From the NCBI RefSeq assembly GCF_013141765.1, contig NZ_WHOD01000009.1, forward strand, positions 105,249 through 169,248: 64,000 bases of DNA. The letters run 5' to 3'. Positions within the stretch are counted from its first letter, which is position 1. Every line of letters starts with the position of its first letter. Of the stretch, positions 53,074-62,494 are shown piece after piece. The notes beneath the pieces were generated by a model that was not told the origin of the DNA, did not search any database, and was given only the letters and a program-made list of their open reading frames with translations. Origin of the DNA: Paenibacillus foliorum. GTDB taxonomy: Bacteria > Bacillota > Bacilli > Paenibacillales > NBRC-103111. A program made the translations under genes and the position numbers.

Positions 53074-53340
53074 CCCCCTGCTCTGTCTAGACTACTTCAC
53101 GGAACGTATCCGTCAGCTTGTAGAAGTAAATCTTAGATAAATTAATGAATTGGTGTTTTTATTGGAAGAAAATCTGCCGCATGCGTTTCATCCCCTTTTT
53201 ACTTAAAACTAACGTATAACCCTTTCACCCCAACAAGCAATAAACCGCTGATAGCACATTTTCGCTCTAAACCTTACTGCTCTGCTATACTTAATGTATA
53301 TGGAGTGCACTCGGGAGAACAAAGGAGCGGTACCCAGCTC

Positions 53341-54222
53341 ATGGCCATTCAATATATATGGAAGCACCTATGGCGCAGCATGAATAAGAAAATGAACGAA
53401 GCCATCCGCCTCTGGGATGACCTATGGTTTCGCGAGGGCTCTATCATCACAGGGCGCTATCGAATCGAGCGCAAGCTCGGTATGGGCAGCTATGGAGTCG
53501 CTTATCTATGCTTGGATGTTCGTTCCGGAAAGCGCTGTGTCATGAAACGGGTAACACCCATCCGAGGCGGCACAGAGCGAGCACAATTTATTTACGCCAA
53601 AGAAACCGGTATGCTAGAGCTTCTGCACCATCCCTCAATTCCAGCACTCTACAGCAAATTTCGTTATCGTAACCATCTGTGCTTCACCATGGAATATATG
53701 GATGGGAAGAGTTTGGATACCCTTTTGTTCCAGGAGCAATACCCCTTTACCGAACGTGCATCCCTGCTTTTGATCCGCAAGCTATTGCCCATTGTGGCTT
53801 ATATGCACTCCATCGGTATCCTCCACCGTGATATTAGTATTGCCAATGTGGTCGTCGAGGGAGAGCATGTCAAACTGATTGACCTGGGATTAGCCCGTGA
53901 GCTTGCAGGCGCCGAATCGGCTGTGGAAGATGCTTTAGATATCGAGGCGGATGATCCATCCGAAAAAATACTACGAAGAAACATACATGTAACCAGTGAC
54001 TATTATGCGATTGGCCATCTTCTGCTTTTTCTGTTATACAGTACATATAACCCAAAGGAGCGAGCCCCTTCAGGTACCGATCCAGGCTGGGAGCTGGAGC
54101 TAACCCTTCACCCGGACACAAAAAAGCTGCTCCGCCGCTTGCTATTGACGGAACAGCCTTATGTTGATGTTCGAGATATCATAATCGATGTAAACCGGAT
54201 ACTTCTAGCCCTGAAGGATTAA
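53341..54222 (+). CDS. Hanks-type serine/threonine protein kinase
   Basis: A 293-residue cytoplasmic kinase without a membrane segment. Start ATG 53341 has GGAG at a rather long 13 nt; a GTG at 53305 is the alternative. Glycine loop LGMGSYGVAYLCLD (47-60), K69 in CVMKRV, HRDISIANVVV with D164 and N169, DLG at D181 in KLIDLGLAREL, and the activation segment. Residues after 185 have acidic spacing (EDALDIEADDPSEKI). No PASTA domain. A tiny basic protein gene on the other strand ends inside the stop codon region (4-bp overlap). Confidence 0.9.
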   Translation: MAIQYIWKHLWRSMNKKMNEAIRLWDDLWFREGSIITGRYRIERKLGMGSYGVAYLCLDVRSGKRCVMKRVTPIRGGTERAQFIYAKETGMLELLHHPSIPALYSKFRYRNHLCFTMEYMDGKSLDTLLFQEQYPFTERASLLLIRKLLPIVAYMHSIGILHRDISIANVVVEGEHVKLIDLGLARELAGAESAVEDALDIEADDPSEKILRRNIHVTSDYYAIGHLLLFLLYSTYNPKERAPSGTDPGWELELTLHPDTKKLLRRLLLTEQPYVDVRDIIIDVNRILLALKD

Positions 54223-54401
54223 CTGCTGTATGAGCTGGAAGACCGCTTCTTCTTGTAATGGGAGTGCCCGTATTGGTTATGTTGATTGTATTTATTTCCA
54301 TTCGATGGTCTGCGATAGTCATCACTGCTGCGGTAGGGGCGATACTGGGATCCACTGCGCTTATCCAAACCAAGAAGCTTGCTTAATAATCTGCGTAACA
54401 T
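54219..54401 (-). CDS. Small basic Ser/Tyr-rich protein
   Basis: A 60-residue protein. ATG 54401 is 7 nt after AGGAGG, a good initiation site. MLRRLLSKLLGLDKRSGSQY, then RPYRSSDDYRRPSNGNK, a His/Tyr/Asn patch and the C-terminus KKKRSSSSYSS. Low-complexity, basic, probably nucleic acid or spore/coat-associated. Its stop overlaps the kinase stop on the other strand by 4 bp, so the two genes converge tail to tail. Confidence 0.65.
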   Translation of the reverse strand: MLRRLLSKLLGLDKRSGSQYRPYRSSDDYRRPSNGNKYNQHNQYGHSHYKKKRSSSSYSS

Positions 54402-54637
54402 GGCCATACCTCCTGAGAGTTGTCCTAAAAGATATTTTACACTCCGTTTCTTTACGTGTCATAAGAGGATTGGTTTCGTTAGCGGATCCCCCGACAGATT
54501 GAAGGACTGATAAATCGGATCAAATTGCCCCTGCAGCAAACGTTTCACTTTTTTGAGATACTATCATAGATATTTAATCGTCCTTCTCTCTTAAAATAGT
54601 AACCACATACTTAAGCCAAACTAGATATATAGAAACG

Positions 54638-56467
54638 GTGATAAAACTGCGAAAACTAACGATTAAAGACATGCACCAGCTAGCATCTGAGCAAGAGGGC
54701 TGGTGTCTTTCTACAAAATACATCAACAATTCAACAAAACTGGAATGGAAATGCAAGTATTCGCACATCTGGGAATCAACTCCCCAAAATATAAAATCCG
54801 GTAAATGGTGTCCCAACTGCGCTGCCAATAAGAAGGGCCATTCTTACAAAATAACCATTGAAGATATGAAGCAGCTAGCAGAAGGGCGCGGTGGCAAGTG
54901 TTTGTCCCTGGAATATAAGAACGCTAAGAGCAAGCTTTTATGGGAATGCAAAGACGGGCATATGTGGGAAGCTGCACAAAGCGGAGTACAGAGGGGCACA
55001 TGGTGTCCAACTTGCGGAAATAAAAAGAAAGGCCAAAGTCAAAGGCTAACGATTGAAGAAATGCACGAGTTAGCTCTCGCGAACAAGGGAAGATGCCTCT
55101 CCACAGCATACACTGCTTCAGATGAGAGATTGAGATGGGAATGTCAGGTAGGGCATATTTTCGAATCCCCGCCCGCCTATATTAAAGCAGGCAGCTGGTG
55201 TCCATACTGTTCAGGGAGGCATAATTATTCCATTGAGCTCATGCATCAGATTGCTGAGGAACGTGGCGGCAAGTGTCTTTCTACCGTTTATATAAATGCA
55301 TTTACCCATTTAAAGTTCCAATGTAATAACGGCCATATATGGGAGGCCATCCCCAAACACATTAAGTCCAGACATTGGTGTCCGAATTGCTCGATTTATG
55401 TCAACGAGGAACGGTGTCGATTTATTTTAGAATACTTGTTTGATCAAAAGTTCGTTAAAACGCGAAGGATCCTGGGGAACGGAATGGAGCTCGATGGGTA
55501 TAATGAAACCATGAAATTGGCCTTTGAATATCACGGAAAGCAGCATTTTGAATTCATTGAACATTTTCATAAGAACCACGAAGAGGTAGAGAAAAGAATC
55601 AGTATGGATCAGGCAAAAGAGGATCGCTGTCGGGAGCTGGGCATTGAGTTATTAGTCATTCCGTATACTGTCTTAACCGAGGATCATGTCTCTTTTATTG
55701 TGCAGCAATTGCAAGAAAGAGGAGTAACTTTTAAAAACGACCCCCTTAACTTTACTTTTGATCAATTCTTTCAGAGTGTGAACCCGCTCAATGAAATTAA
55801 GAAGATTGCCGAATCCAAGGGAGGGCAATGTATATCTGCCGTCTATGTGAATAGCGAAACTAAATTGAATTTTGTATGCCATGAAGGACATACTTGGTCA
55901 ACGACACCTGAAGCCGTAAAATCAGGAAAGTGGTGCAGAGCCTGCTTCATTCAATACCGAGCGGGAAACACTCAACGTTTACTTCTTGAGGAAATTAAGC
56001 AAGTCGCTCTTACCTATGAAGGAGAATGCCTGTCTGCGGAATATAAAAACGCCAATTCAAAACTATCCTGGAAGTGCAAGCTCGGACATATCTTTGAACG
56101 TACAGCCGGGCATGTAAAAGAAGGCAGATGGTGCCCTTACTGTTTGAAGCTCCAATTACTCGAAGAAGTTAAGCAGATAGCGCGGGAGCTCGGCGGGGAA
56201 TGTCTGTCGGAAGAATACATTCATTCTGAAACGGATCTAATTTGGAAATGTGGAGATGGGCATGTATTTCAGAAATCCCCAGCTCGAGTGAAACAAAAGC
56301 GTTGGTGTCCGCATTGTCATGAATTAAAAACAACAATTCTAATTGAGTGGAATGGCGAAACCCGAAATATCCGCCAGTGGTCACAGCATCTTCATATTCC
56401 AACTCCAACTCTACAAGCCCGTTATCATAAAGGTCTTCGAGGCAATAATTTGTTCCGTACTACTTAG
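54638..56467 (+). CDS. Seven zinc-binding repeats with nuclease-like core and C-terminal HTH
   Basis: A 609-residue protein. Seven units of about 60 residues share a pattern of G-x-C-hS near the start, WxCxxGH in the middle and WCPxC at the end (for example WECKDGHMWEAA with TWCPTC), giving four Cys/His zinc ligands per unit. Units 1-4 end near 252, units 5-7 begin near 382. Between them (about 255-375) is a nuclease-like core: ELDGYNETMKLAFEYHGKQH (residues 284-303; D286, E298, K302) and KEDRCRELGIELLVIPY, resembling VSR/PD-(D/E)xK families. Residues about 566-609 (IEWNGETRNIRQWSQHLHIP) resemble the small HTH found in phage and homing endonuclease proteins. GTG start with no clear ribosome site. 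Sequence is A/T-richer than its neighbours. No gene partner. Confidence 0.8.
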   Translation: MIKLRKLTIKDMHQLASEQEGWCLSTKYINNSTKLEWKCKYSHIWESTPQNIKSGKWCPNCAANKKGHSYKITIEDMKQLAEGRGGKCLSLEYKNAKSKLLWECKDGHMWEAAQSGVQRGTWCPTCGNKKKGQSQRLTIEEMHELALANKGRCLSTAYTASDERLRWECQVGHIFESPPAYIKAGSWCPYCSGRHNYSIELMHQIAEERGGKCLSTVYINAFTHLKFQCNNGHIWEAIPKHIKSRHWCPNCSIYVNEERCRFILEYLFDQKFVKTRRILGNGMELDGYNETMKLAFEYHGKQHFEFIEHFHKNHEEVEKRISMDQAKEDRCRELGIELLVIPYTVLTEDHVSFIVQQLQERGVTFKNDPLNFTFDQFFQSVNPLNEIKKIAESKGGQCISAVYVNSETKLNFVCHEGHTWSTTPEAVKSGKWCRACFIQYRAGNTQRLLLEEIKQVALTYEGECLSAEYKNANSKLSWKCKLGHIFERTAGHVKEGRWCPYCLKLQLLEEVKQIARELGGECLSEEYIHSETDLIWKCGDGHVFQKSPARVKQKRWCPHCHELKTTILIEWNGETRNIRQWSQHLHIPTPTLQARYHKGLRGNNLFRTT

Positions 56468-56597
56468 TCCCTATAATTTCTACCACAGGCTAGTCGAGAG
56501 AGCCCGCAGGGGCGCCCAACAAGGTCTTTGCCAGATGGTATATTTACCCTTTATAGTGAAGGTTATATCCGTTATATCTTCCCTTGCGAGGTGCCTT

Positions 56598-57395
56598 ATG
56601 AAAATTGCCGTCTTCACTGACTTACATTCGATCTCACCCCAAGAACGCTTAACCGGTCAGCGTGAAAAAAGGAGCTTTTTTGCCGACTCTTGGCCTTCCT
56701 TCCGGAATTTGAATGGCTTGCTGCAGCAAGAAGCTCCCGACCTAGCCATCTGCCTCGGTGATATGGTCGACTGGTACAGTGATGAAAACCGGGATTTCGC
56801 TCTCGAATTGTTAAACCAATTGCCATGCCCCTGGCTTGCTGTTCCAGGCAATCATGATTATGAATCCTATGCATACGAGACCGATCGAGTCCGCTCTATC
56901 TCAGCGGTGGAGGGTTATGAGGCTGCAGTGAAGGGCTGGAAAGAACGCGGCATCGAACTACACAACCGCTACTTGGACCTTGGGCACACCGGACTGGTGC
57001 TGCTCGATAGTGCCCGTAGTGGTGTACCCGAAGGAACCAAGGAATGGCTGGGGGAATTAAAGAACCGCCACTCTCGCCAGCTTTTGTTCACCCACGTACC
57101 TCTCGATGTACCGGAGACGAGAGAATACATCTTATCGGTTGATTCGAAACGCAACTTGAATAAATATGTGCAAAGTCATTCCCCATGGTTGTTCCAAGAT
57201 GGCCTTCAGGAAGAAATGAACCACATTTTCACAGGACACCTTCATTTTCCAGGTGATCTACAGGTCAGTGATACAGTCCGGATGCATATGCTCGGCATGG
57301 CTATTACTGATTTACGCCGGCCTGAGCGTCCAGCCTCCGCCTGTATCATAGAGCTAGAACATGACGCTATTGAGATACGGCGCATTTCATTATAA
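56598..57395 (+). CDS. Calcineurin-like metallophosphoesterase
   Basis: A 265-residue enzyme; GAGGTG is 5 nt before ATG 56598. Metal motifs in order: FTDLHS (D-x-H), ICLGDMVDW (GD), VPGNHDYES (GNHD), LFTHVPLDV (GH-like) and FTGHLHFPGD (GHLH). It cleaves phosphoesters; the substrate is unknown. The insertion between GD and GNHD and the region SRQLLFTHVP are typical of the UDP-sugar or phosphodiesterase types. It lies 130 nt past the zinc-repeat gene, no terminator seen between them, so cotranscription is possible but unproven. Confidence 0.88.
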   Translation: MKIAVFTDLHSISPQERLTGQREKRSFFADSWPSFRNLNGLLQQEAPDLAICLGDMVDWYSDENRDFALELLNQLPCPWLAVPGNHDYESYAYETDRVRSISAVEGYEAAVKGWKERGIELHNRYLDLGHTGLVLLDSARSGVPEGTKEWLGELKNRHSRQLLFTHVPLDVPETREYILSVDSKRNLNKYVQSHSPWLFQDGLQEEMNHIFTGHLHFPGDLQVSDTVRMHMLGMAITDLRRPERPASACIIELEHDAIEIRRISL

Positions 57396-57503
57396 GCATA
57401 CGACCGGCGCATTCGTTTCTGATGCTTCCGGTCTGATTTGTCCCCAGCTTGTAAATCCTTGTTCCCTATTGTTGCATGACTCTCACAAGGGCCCTCGGCC
57501 CTT

Positions 57504-58871
57504 TTATAGCTTTATAATCCCTACGGAGTAGAGAAATATTAGCACGATAATTATCGGGGATGTCACGCGCAGCAGGAACATCCACGCTTTATACCAGAAG
57601 CCGGAGAGTCCCGCCTCTTCACCCGCACGCTTCCATGCATATCCTGTGAACAAAGCTACAATTAAGCCTCCCAGAGGCATCAATATATACGCAGTCACAA
57701 AGTCAACTAAATCAAAGATCGATTTACCCCCGATTACAAAGGAACTGAGCACGCCCCCTACCGATAATGCAGATGGAATGCCCACCAAGAAACAAACAAC
57801 GGTCACATACAATGCTGCTCTAGGACGACTCCATTTCCATTTATGTATTGCGTACGCTATAGGAACCTCAAGAATCGAGATTGCAGACGTAAGGGCGGCT
57901 ATAGCAAGCAGCAAGAAAAATAAGCCTCCGAAGAAGGCCCCGAAAGGCATTTGCGAGAAAGCTACCGGCAGTGCCATAAATGCTAGCCCTACTCCCTCCC
58001 CCGGTTCTAGACCAAAAGAGAATACGGTTGGAAAAATGATTAAGCCCGCAATTAACGCGTACACCAAATCTCCGAATCCGATAGCCAGCGTTGCTTTACC
58101 AAGCGATTGCGACTTTTCTACATACGACCCATAGGTCAGCATGCAGCCCATCCCTAACGACAAGGAAAAGAAAGCATGTCCCATCGCAATCAAAGCCGAC
58201 TCTGCGTCAAGCTTGCTGAAATCAGGCTTCAGGAAAAACTCCACCCCCGCTGCCGCACCCGGCAGAGTAAGGGAGCGGAACATAAGAACGAGCAATATAA
58301 TCAAGAAGCCTGGAATCAATATTTTATTAAATTTCTCGATTCCCCCTGAAACTCCTCTTGCTAGAATCCAGCCGCTAACCAGCATCACAACAGCCTGCCA
58401 AAATAAAGGCATGTAGCCAGATGCGAATAACTCAAACTTGCTTTTAAAATCCGTCCCTGACCGAAACAACAGACCCGTGAAGGATTCAACCGTATAATGC
58501 AGCGTCCATCCCGCGACAACCGAATAATAGGACATAATCAGAAAAGCGGTAATAACCGATACAAGCCCTAACCAGCTCCAATATTTCTTGCCTGTCAATT
58601 TATAAAAGGATACGGCAGCATTGCCCCTACCGCCCCGTCCTATTGTCATCTCAGCGAGCAAGACGGGTAATCCTACCACAATTAAGCAAACAATAAATAA
58701 AAGAAAAAAAGCGGCCCCTCCATGCTTCCCAGTAACGTAAGGAAATTTCCACATGTTTCCTAACCCTACTGAACTGCCAATTGCCGCTAATATAAACCCA
58801 GTGGAGCTAAACCGCTCGACCGTCCCTGCCTTCTGGTTAGGAGTTGACCCGGATGCTTGTTTCTTTTTCAT
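57504..58871 (-). CDS. Sodium-dependent transporter of the SNF/NSS family
   Basis: A 455-residue protein of about 11 helices; GGAG is 6 nt before the ATG. The NSS N-terminus is plain: FSSTGFILAAIGSSVGLGNM, then WKFPYVTGKHGGAAFFLLFI, and VYALIAGLIIFPTVFSFGLE. TM6-like ALIAMGHAFFSLSLGMGCML is present. It takes up an amino acid or related solute with sodium. The LeuT-like subset lacks the twelfth helix, as this one seems to. It is divergent from the sensor kinase gene at 59146. Confidence 0.93.
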   Translation of the reverse strand: MKKKQASGSTPNQKAGTVERFSSTGFILAAIGSSVGLGNMWKFPYVTGKHGGAAFFLLFIVCLIVVGLPVLLAEMTIGRGGRGNAAVSFYKLTGKKYWSWLGLVSVITAFLIMSYYSVVAGWTLHYTVESFTGLLFRSGTDFKSKFELFASGYMPLFWQAVVMLVSGWILARGVSGGIEKFNKILIPGFLIILLVLMFRSLTLPGAAAGVEFFLKPDFSKLDAESALIAMGHAFFSLSLGMGCMLTYGSYVEKSQSLGKATLAIGFGDLVYALIAGLIIFPTVFSFGLEPGEGVGLAFMALPVAFSQMPFGAFFGGLFFLLLAIAALTSAISILEVPIAYAIHKWKWSRPRAALYVTVVCFLVGIPSALSVGGVLSSFVIGGKSIFDLVDFVTAYILMPLGGLIVALFTGYAWKRAGEEAGLSGFWYKAWMFLLRVTSPIIIVLIFLYSVGIIKL

Positions 58872-58981
58872 GATGATCTCCTGTCTCTCTGTTAGTAGTA
58901 ATGAATTATGTAGAACGGCCCCAAAACATTTATTTTAAATCATAGGCTCGCTTTTGCACATACAGTAATTATTTACATTTT

Positions 58982-58996
58982 TCATGATAAACATGA
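58982..58996. promoter_or_regulatory. Inverted repeat TCATG-N5-CATGA
   Basis: Perfect 5-bp arms around ATAAA in the divergent region between the transporter and the sensor kinase genes. It could be an operator. Its binding protein is unknown. Confidence 0.35.
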
Positions 58997-59145
58997 CAAA
59001 GTAACCCATACTATCTGTTAAAAGAAACAATCGAAAGATGTAGTCTTTTCACGCTGATTCCATGATAGGTTTACTCCTTTTTATGTTAAGATAATCATAG
59101 GCTTAGCAGCACCAAAGTAAACCTGCCTAGTAAATGGAGGATCTT

Positions 59146-61740
59146 GTGAACAAACAATCTCTGCGGTTACATTTAACCATTACTTTTGCCATTATGGCCA
59201 TGATACCTATCCTTGTTCTTGGCACTATTCAAGTACTGCAAATTCGGAATATAACGAATGACTACAACAAAACGCAAAGCCAAACGACTTATCGGCTCGC
59301 CGATGCCGTTCAGACCTATACCTATTACCACCGTAATGCAGTGGAGACTTTAGCTACGACGATAAGCGCTTCAGGTCCCGCCTTCCGGACGAGAGAAAGT
59401 ATGACCTCGAAGCTTCAGTCGGTTAAGGACAACCTGCCTGGCTTCAGCAGCCTCTTTGTGACCAATGCGAATGGGGTTGTCACTGCCCATTACCCTGAGC
59501 AGGGAGCCTCACACCTGCAGCCATTATTCGGCATGAATATGAGCAGCAGCGATTATTTCATTAAGGTGAAGGCGACCGAAGCTACCACCATCTCTTCTTT
59601 GTTCCGAGGTCCAGAGAGCGGTAACGAACCCACTATCGTCATCGCTGCTCCCCTATACACCGATCAAAAGCAATTAGCTGGAATTGCGGTTGGCGTACTT
59701 GATTTACAACAAATCAAGCTACTAGTAACGAAATACGACTATGGCTATGACGCATATCCTGTCGTACTGGATCCTACAGGCCGAGCCATCTATCACCCTG
59801 ACAGAGAAATCACAAGTTCACTAGCTGACTTATCTACGGAGCCGGTTGTGAAGGATGCGCAAGCAACTGAACAAGGATCGGGTAAATACCATTCGAATAT
59901 TAGCAAGCAGAGTGAGCTTATTACTTATACAACGATTAAAGACTTGGGGTGGACAGTGTGGGTAGGCCGATCCTACACCTCAGTGAATGCCGCCCTTTCC
60001 GATTCTATGCAAACTACGCTTATTCTGCTCGCATTTACACTTGTAATAACCGTTATCGTAGGCAATCTGCTGGCCAAGCGTTTCAATAACACCATTCATC
60101 TATTGGTAGGCTATACTCGAAAGCTGGCTGATGGAGTATTTGGAGAGCCCCAGAGAGACATGACGCCAGCCTGGGGAGTCCCCTATGAGCTCGATATGCT
60201 GGCTAATCATTTCTTTCGGATGGCAGAGCAAATTAAAGAAAACCAACGGGCGCTGATAGAGCTTAATGCACAGCTGGAGAACCGAGTGACAGAGCGAACC
60301 CAGAGCTTGCTTCGAAAAAATCAGGAGCTGGAAATTGTTAATGTCCTGCTCACCCCCACCATGCCCAATCAGGAGACTAATGGGATGATCGATGAAAGCA
60401 TGAGGCAGCTGCATGATCTGATTGGAGTCGAAATCCGGCTGCGGCTCTATCCTTACTCGCAAACCAGCCAGAATCACGAAGAACCCGCGGCTGCGGTTAT
60501 TCCCGTAACTTCCGGTAATTCCCCTCTTGGGGAACTAGTCGTCTTCAGCGGTGGGGGGGCGCCTATACCAGAGCATGACCGAAAATTCCTTCTCACCTTT
60601 TCCAATACGATTGCGGTTATTATACAGAATGACATCCTGGTTAGCCGCCTCCGTCACGAGTACGCCTCACTAAATGCCGTATTGGAGAGCATGTCCGACG
60701 CTATCGTCCTTATTGGTATTCAGCAAAATGTCGTGTATGCCAACCGCAGAATGACCGAAATGTTCGCCATCCCGACACAAGAATTACTGGATATGACCGA
60801 AGAAGGCTTATTCGGTGAAATTTCCGTTAAGCTGTCGGATTGTCATGAAGAATGGACTCATTTGACCACTAAACAACGAACTCAAGCTACACTGAAAATA
60901 CGCGATGACAATGGCAAGGAACGGTTTATTCTCGTTTCCGCTTTTCAAGCAGCGGGTGATGAAAGGATTTTTGGCAGAGGTTATGTCTGGCGTGATATTA
61001 CCAAGGAACATGAGATCGATGCGCTGAAGAACGACCTCATCTCTTTGGCTTCGCACGAATTCAAGACGCCGATAACCAGTATTAGAGGCGGTGTGGAAAC
61101 GCTCCTGCGAACGGACGCCGAATGGGAGGAGAGCTTCAAGAGAGAGCTGCTGGAAGGAATTCATGAAGATATTGGGCGCATTCAGAATCTGATCGATGAA
61201 TGGCTCGACATATCCAAGATAGATGCAGGAGCTATGCGGCTTAATCGTCAGCCTCTGCGCGTGGGTGCCGTAATCGACAATGCAATACACCGTCTACCGC
61301 AGCAAGCGGATTTTGCCAACACTGAATTCGATATCCGGCTTAGTAGTGACATACCTCTTATTTACGCCGATAAGCTTCGCATGGAGCAAGTATTGGTCAA
61401 TCTGTTTACTAACGCTATTCAATATAATGATAACAAAAAGCCCTTCCTTCGAATTATGGCAGAGGCGGATGAAGCTGCCGTCCATATCCACATCCAAGAC
61501 AATGGAATTGGCATGGCGGAAGAGCATTTGGATCACATATTCGATCGATTTTACCGTGTGGATGTCTCATCGAGCCGTCAAACAGGGGGAACAGGATTAG
61601 GTCTGGCCATATGTAAAGGAATAATGGAAGCACATGGGGGCAGGGTTCAAGTGCGGAGTACGCCAGGAACGGGGAGCACCTTCATCATCTCCATACCGGT
61701 ATTCAACGCAAAAGAGGGGGAAGACGATGAAGAAGCATAA
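59146..61740 (+). CDS. dCache-PAS sensor histidine kinase
   Basis: 864 residues; GTG 59146 is 5 nt after GGAGG, the ATG at 59134 has none. First helix 14-36, an extracellular dCache_1 domain of about 40-280 (FRTRESMTSKLQSVKDNLPG and FGMNMSSSDYFIKVKATEAT), second helix about 285-305, a HAMP-like and coiled-coil region, then a GAF-like stretch and PAS (about 490-625). HisKA: LISLASHEFKTPITSIRGG with His637. ATPase: VLVNLFTNAIQYND, HIQDNGIGMAEEH, GTGLGLAICKGIMEAHGG. It senses an extracellular ligand and phosphorylates the regulator, whose gene overlaps its 3' end by 14 nt. Confidence 0.94.
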   Translation: MNKQSLRLHLTITFAIMAMIPILVLGTIQVLQIRNITNDYNKTQSQTTYRLADAVQTYTYYHRNAVETLATTISASGPAFRTRESMTSKLQSVKDNLPGFSSLFVTNANGVVTAHYPEQGASHLQPLFGMNMSSSDYFIKVKATEATTISSLFRGPESGNEPTIVIAAPLYTDQKQLAGIAVGVLDLQQIKLLVTKYDYGYDAYPVVLDPTGRAIYHPDREITSSLADLSTEPVVKDAQATEQGSGKYHSNISKQSELITYTTIKDLGWTVWVGRSYTSVNAALSDSMQTTLILLAFTLVITVIVGNLLAKRFNNTIHLLVGYTRKLADGVFGEPQRDMTPAWGVPYELDMLANHFFRMAEQIKENQRALIELNAQLENRVTERTQSLLRKNQELEIVNVLLTPTMPNQETNGMIDESMRQLHDLIGVEIRLRLYPYSQTSQNHEEPAAAVIPVTSGNSPLGELVVFSGGGAPIPEHDRKFLLTFSNTIAVIIQNDILVSRLRHEYASLNAVLESMSDAIVLIGIQQNVVYANRRMTEMFAIPTQELLDMTEEGLFGEISVKLSDCHEEWTHLTTKQRTQATLKIRDDNGKERFILVSAFQAAGDERIFGRGYVWRDITKEHEIDALKNDLISLASHEFKTPITSIRGGVETLLRTDAEWEESFKRELLEGIHEDIGRIQNLIDEWLDISKIDAGAMRLNRQPLRVGAVIDNAIHRLPQQADFANTEFDIRLSSDIPLIYADKLRMEQVLVNLFTNAIQYNDNKKPFLRIMAEADEAAVHIHIQDNGIGMAEEHLDHIFDRFYRVDVSSSRQTGGTGLGLAICKGIMEAHGGRVQVRSTPGTGSTFIISIPVFNAKEGEDDEEA

Positions 61741-62446
61741 AATAATGATTGTCGATGATGAACCGAAAATTTCACGTTTTATTGCAGCTAATTTGAAGTC
61801 GGTAGGCCATGAAACGCTGACCTGCTCTAACGGTCCCGAGGCGCTAGAAGCGATTGACGTCTTCGATCCCGATCTGCTGCTGCTTGATATTATGATGCCC
61901 GGCATGGATGGATTTCAAGCTCTACAGAGGCTTCGCAGCTTCTCTAATGTGCCGGTTATCATATTAACAGCCCGAAGTGATTCCAGCGATAAAGTACAGG
62001 GATTAAATTTAGGTGCGGATGATTATTTAACCAAGCCTTTCTCCTTAGATGAATTATTTGCGAGAGTGAACGCTGTACTGCGCAGATTGGATGGCCGAAC
62101 CATACTCCACACCTCGGCGGCAAGCGAGATTCGAACGGGAGCCCTTACCGTCAATCTCGCCCAAAGGCGTACGTGGCTGAAGGAATCGGAAATTAAATTT
62201 ACTGAAACCGAATATAACTTGTTTGTATTGCTTATTCAGAACGCCGGTAAAGTCATGACGCACGAACAGCTGCTAAGCGAGGTGTGGGGAAGCGAATATC
62301 GCGATGATGTGGAGTATTTACGTGTAGCCATCGCGCGGATCCGGCAAAAAATTAAACACATCGAAAACAAGCTGGATGTTATCATCACTTACCCCGGCGT
62401 TGGTTATATGGCCCAAATGAAAGAAGAAGAAACCATCTCTCACTAG
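61727..62446 (+). CDS. OmpR/PhoB-family response regulator
   Basis: A 239-residue regulator. Receiver domain: IMIVDDEPKIS, D54 in LLLLDIMMPGMDG, LTARSD and YLTKPF. The winged helix: FTETEYNLFVLLIQNAGKVM, RDDVEYLRVAIARIRQKIKH and ITYPGVGYM. GAGGGG 6 nt before the ATG. The start is 14 nt inside the kinase gene, so the pair is translationally coupled. The in-frame extension upstream is within the kinase gene and rejected. Confidence 0.95.
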   Translation: MKKHKIMIVDDEPKISRFIAANLKSVGHETLTCSNGPEALEAIDVFDPDLLLLDIMMPGMDGFQALQRLRSFSNVPVIILTARSDSSDKVQGLNLGADDYLTKPFSLDELFARVNAVLRRLDGRTILHTSAASEIRTGALTVNLAQRRTWLKESEIKFTETEYNLFVLLIQNAGKVMTHEQLLSEVWGSEYRDDVEYLRVAIARIRQKIKHIENKLDVIITYPGVGYMAQMKEEETISH

Positions 62447-62465
62447 CTGTGAAGGATGGTTTCTT
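62427..62465 (+). terminator. Terminator of the two-component pair
   Basis: AAGAAACCATC (62427-62437) and GATGGTTTCTT (62455-62465), a perfect 11-bp stem that overlaps the stop codon, then TGTAT; the T tract is weak. Confidence 0.7.
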
Positions 62466-62494
62466 TGTATGAATATCTTTGTATGAAGTCCACA

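Noticed and set aside
53090..53150. Continuation of the chemoreceptor remnant
   Set aside because: KLTDTFREVV is only loosely MCP-like and in another frame, so the pseudogene limits were kept at 52855-53073.
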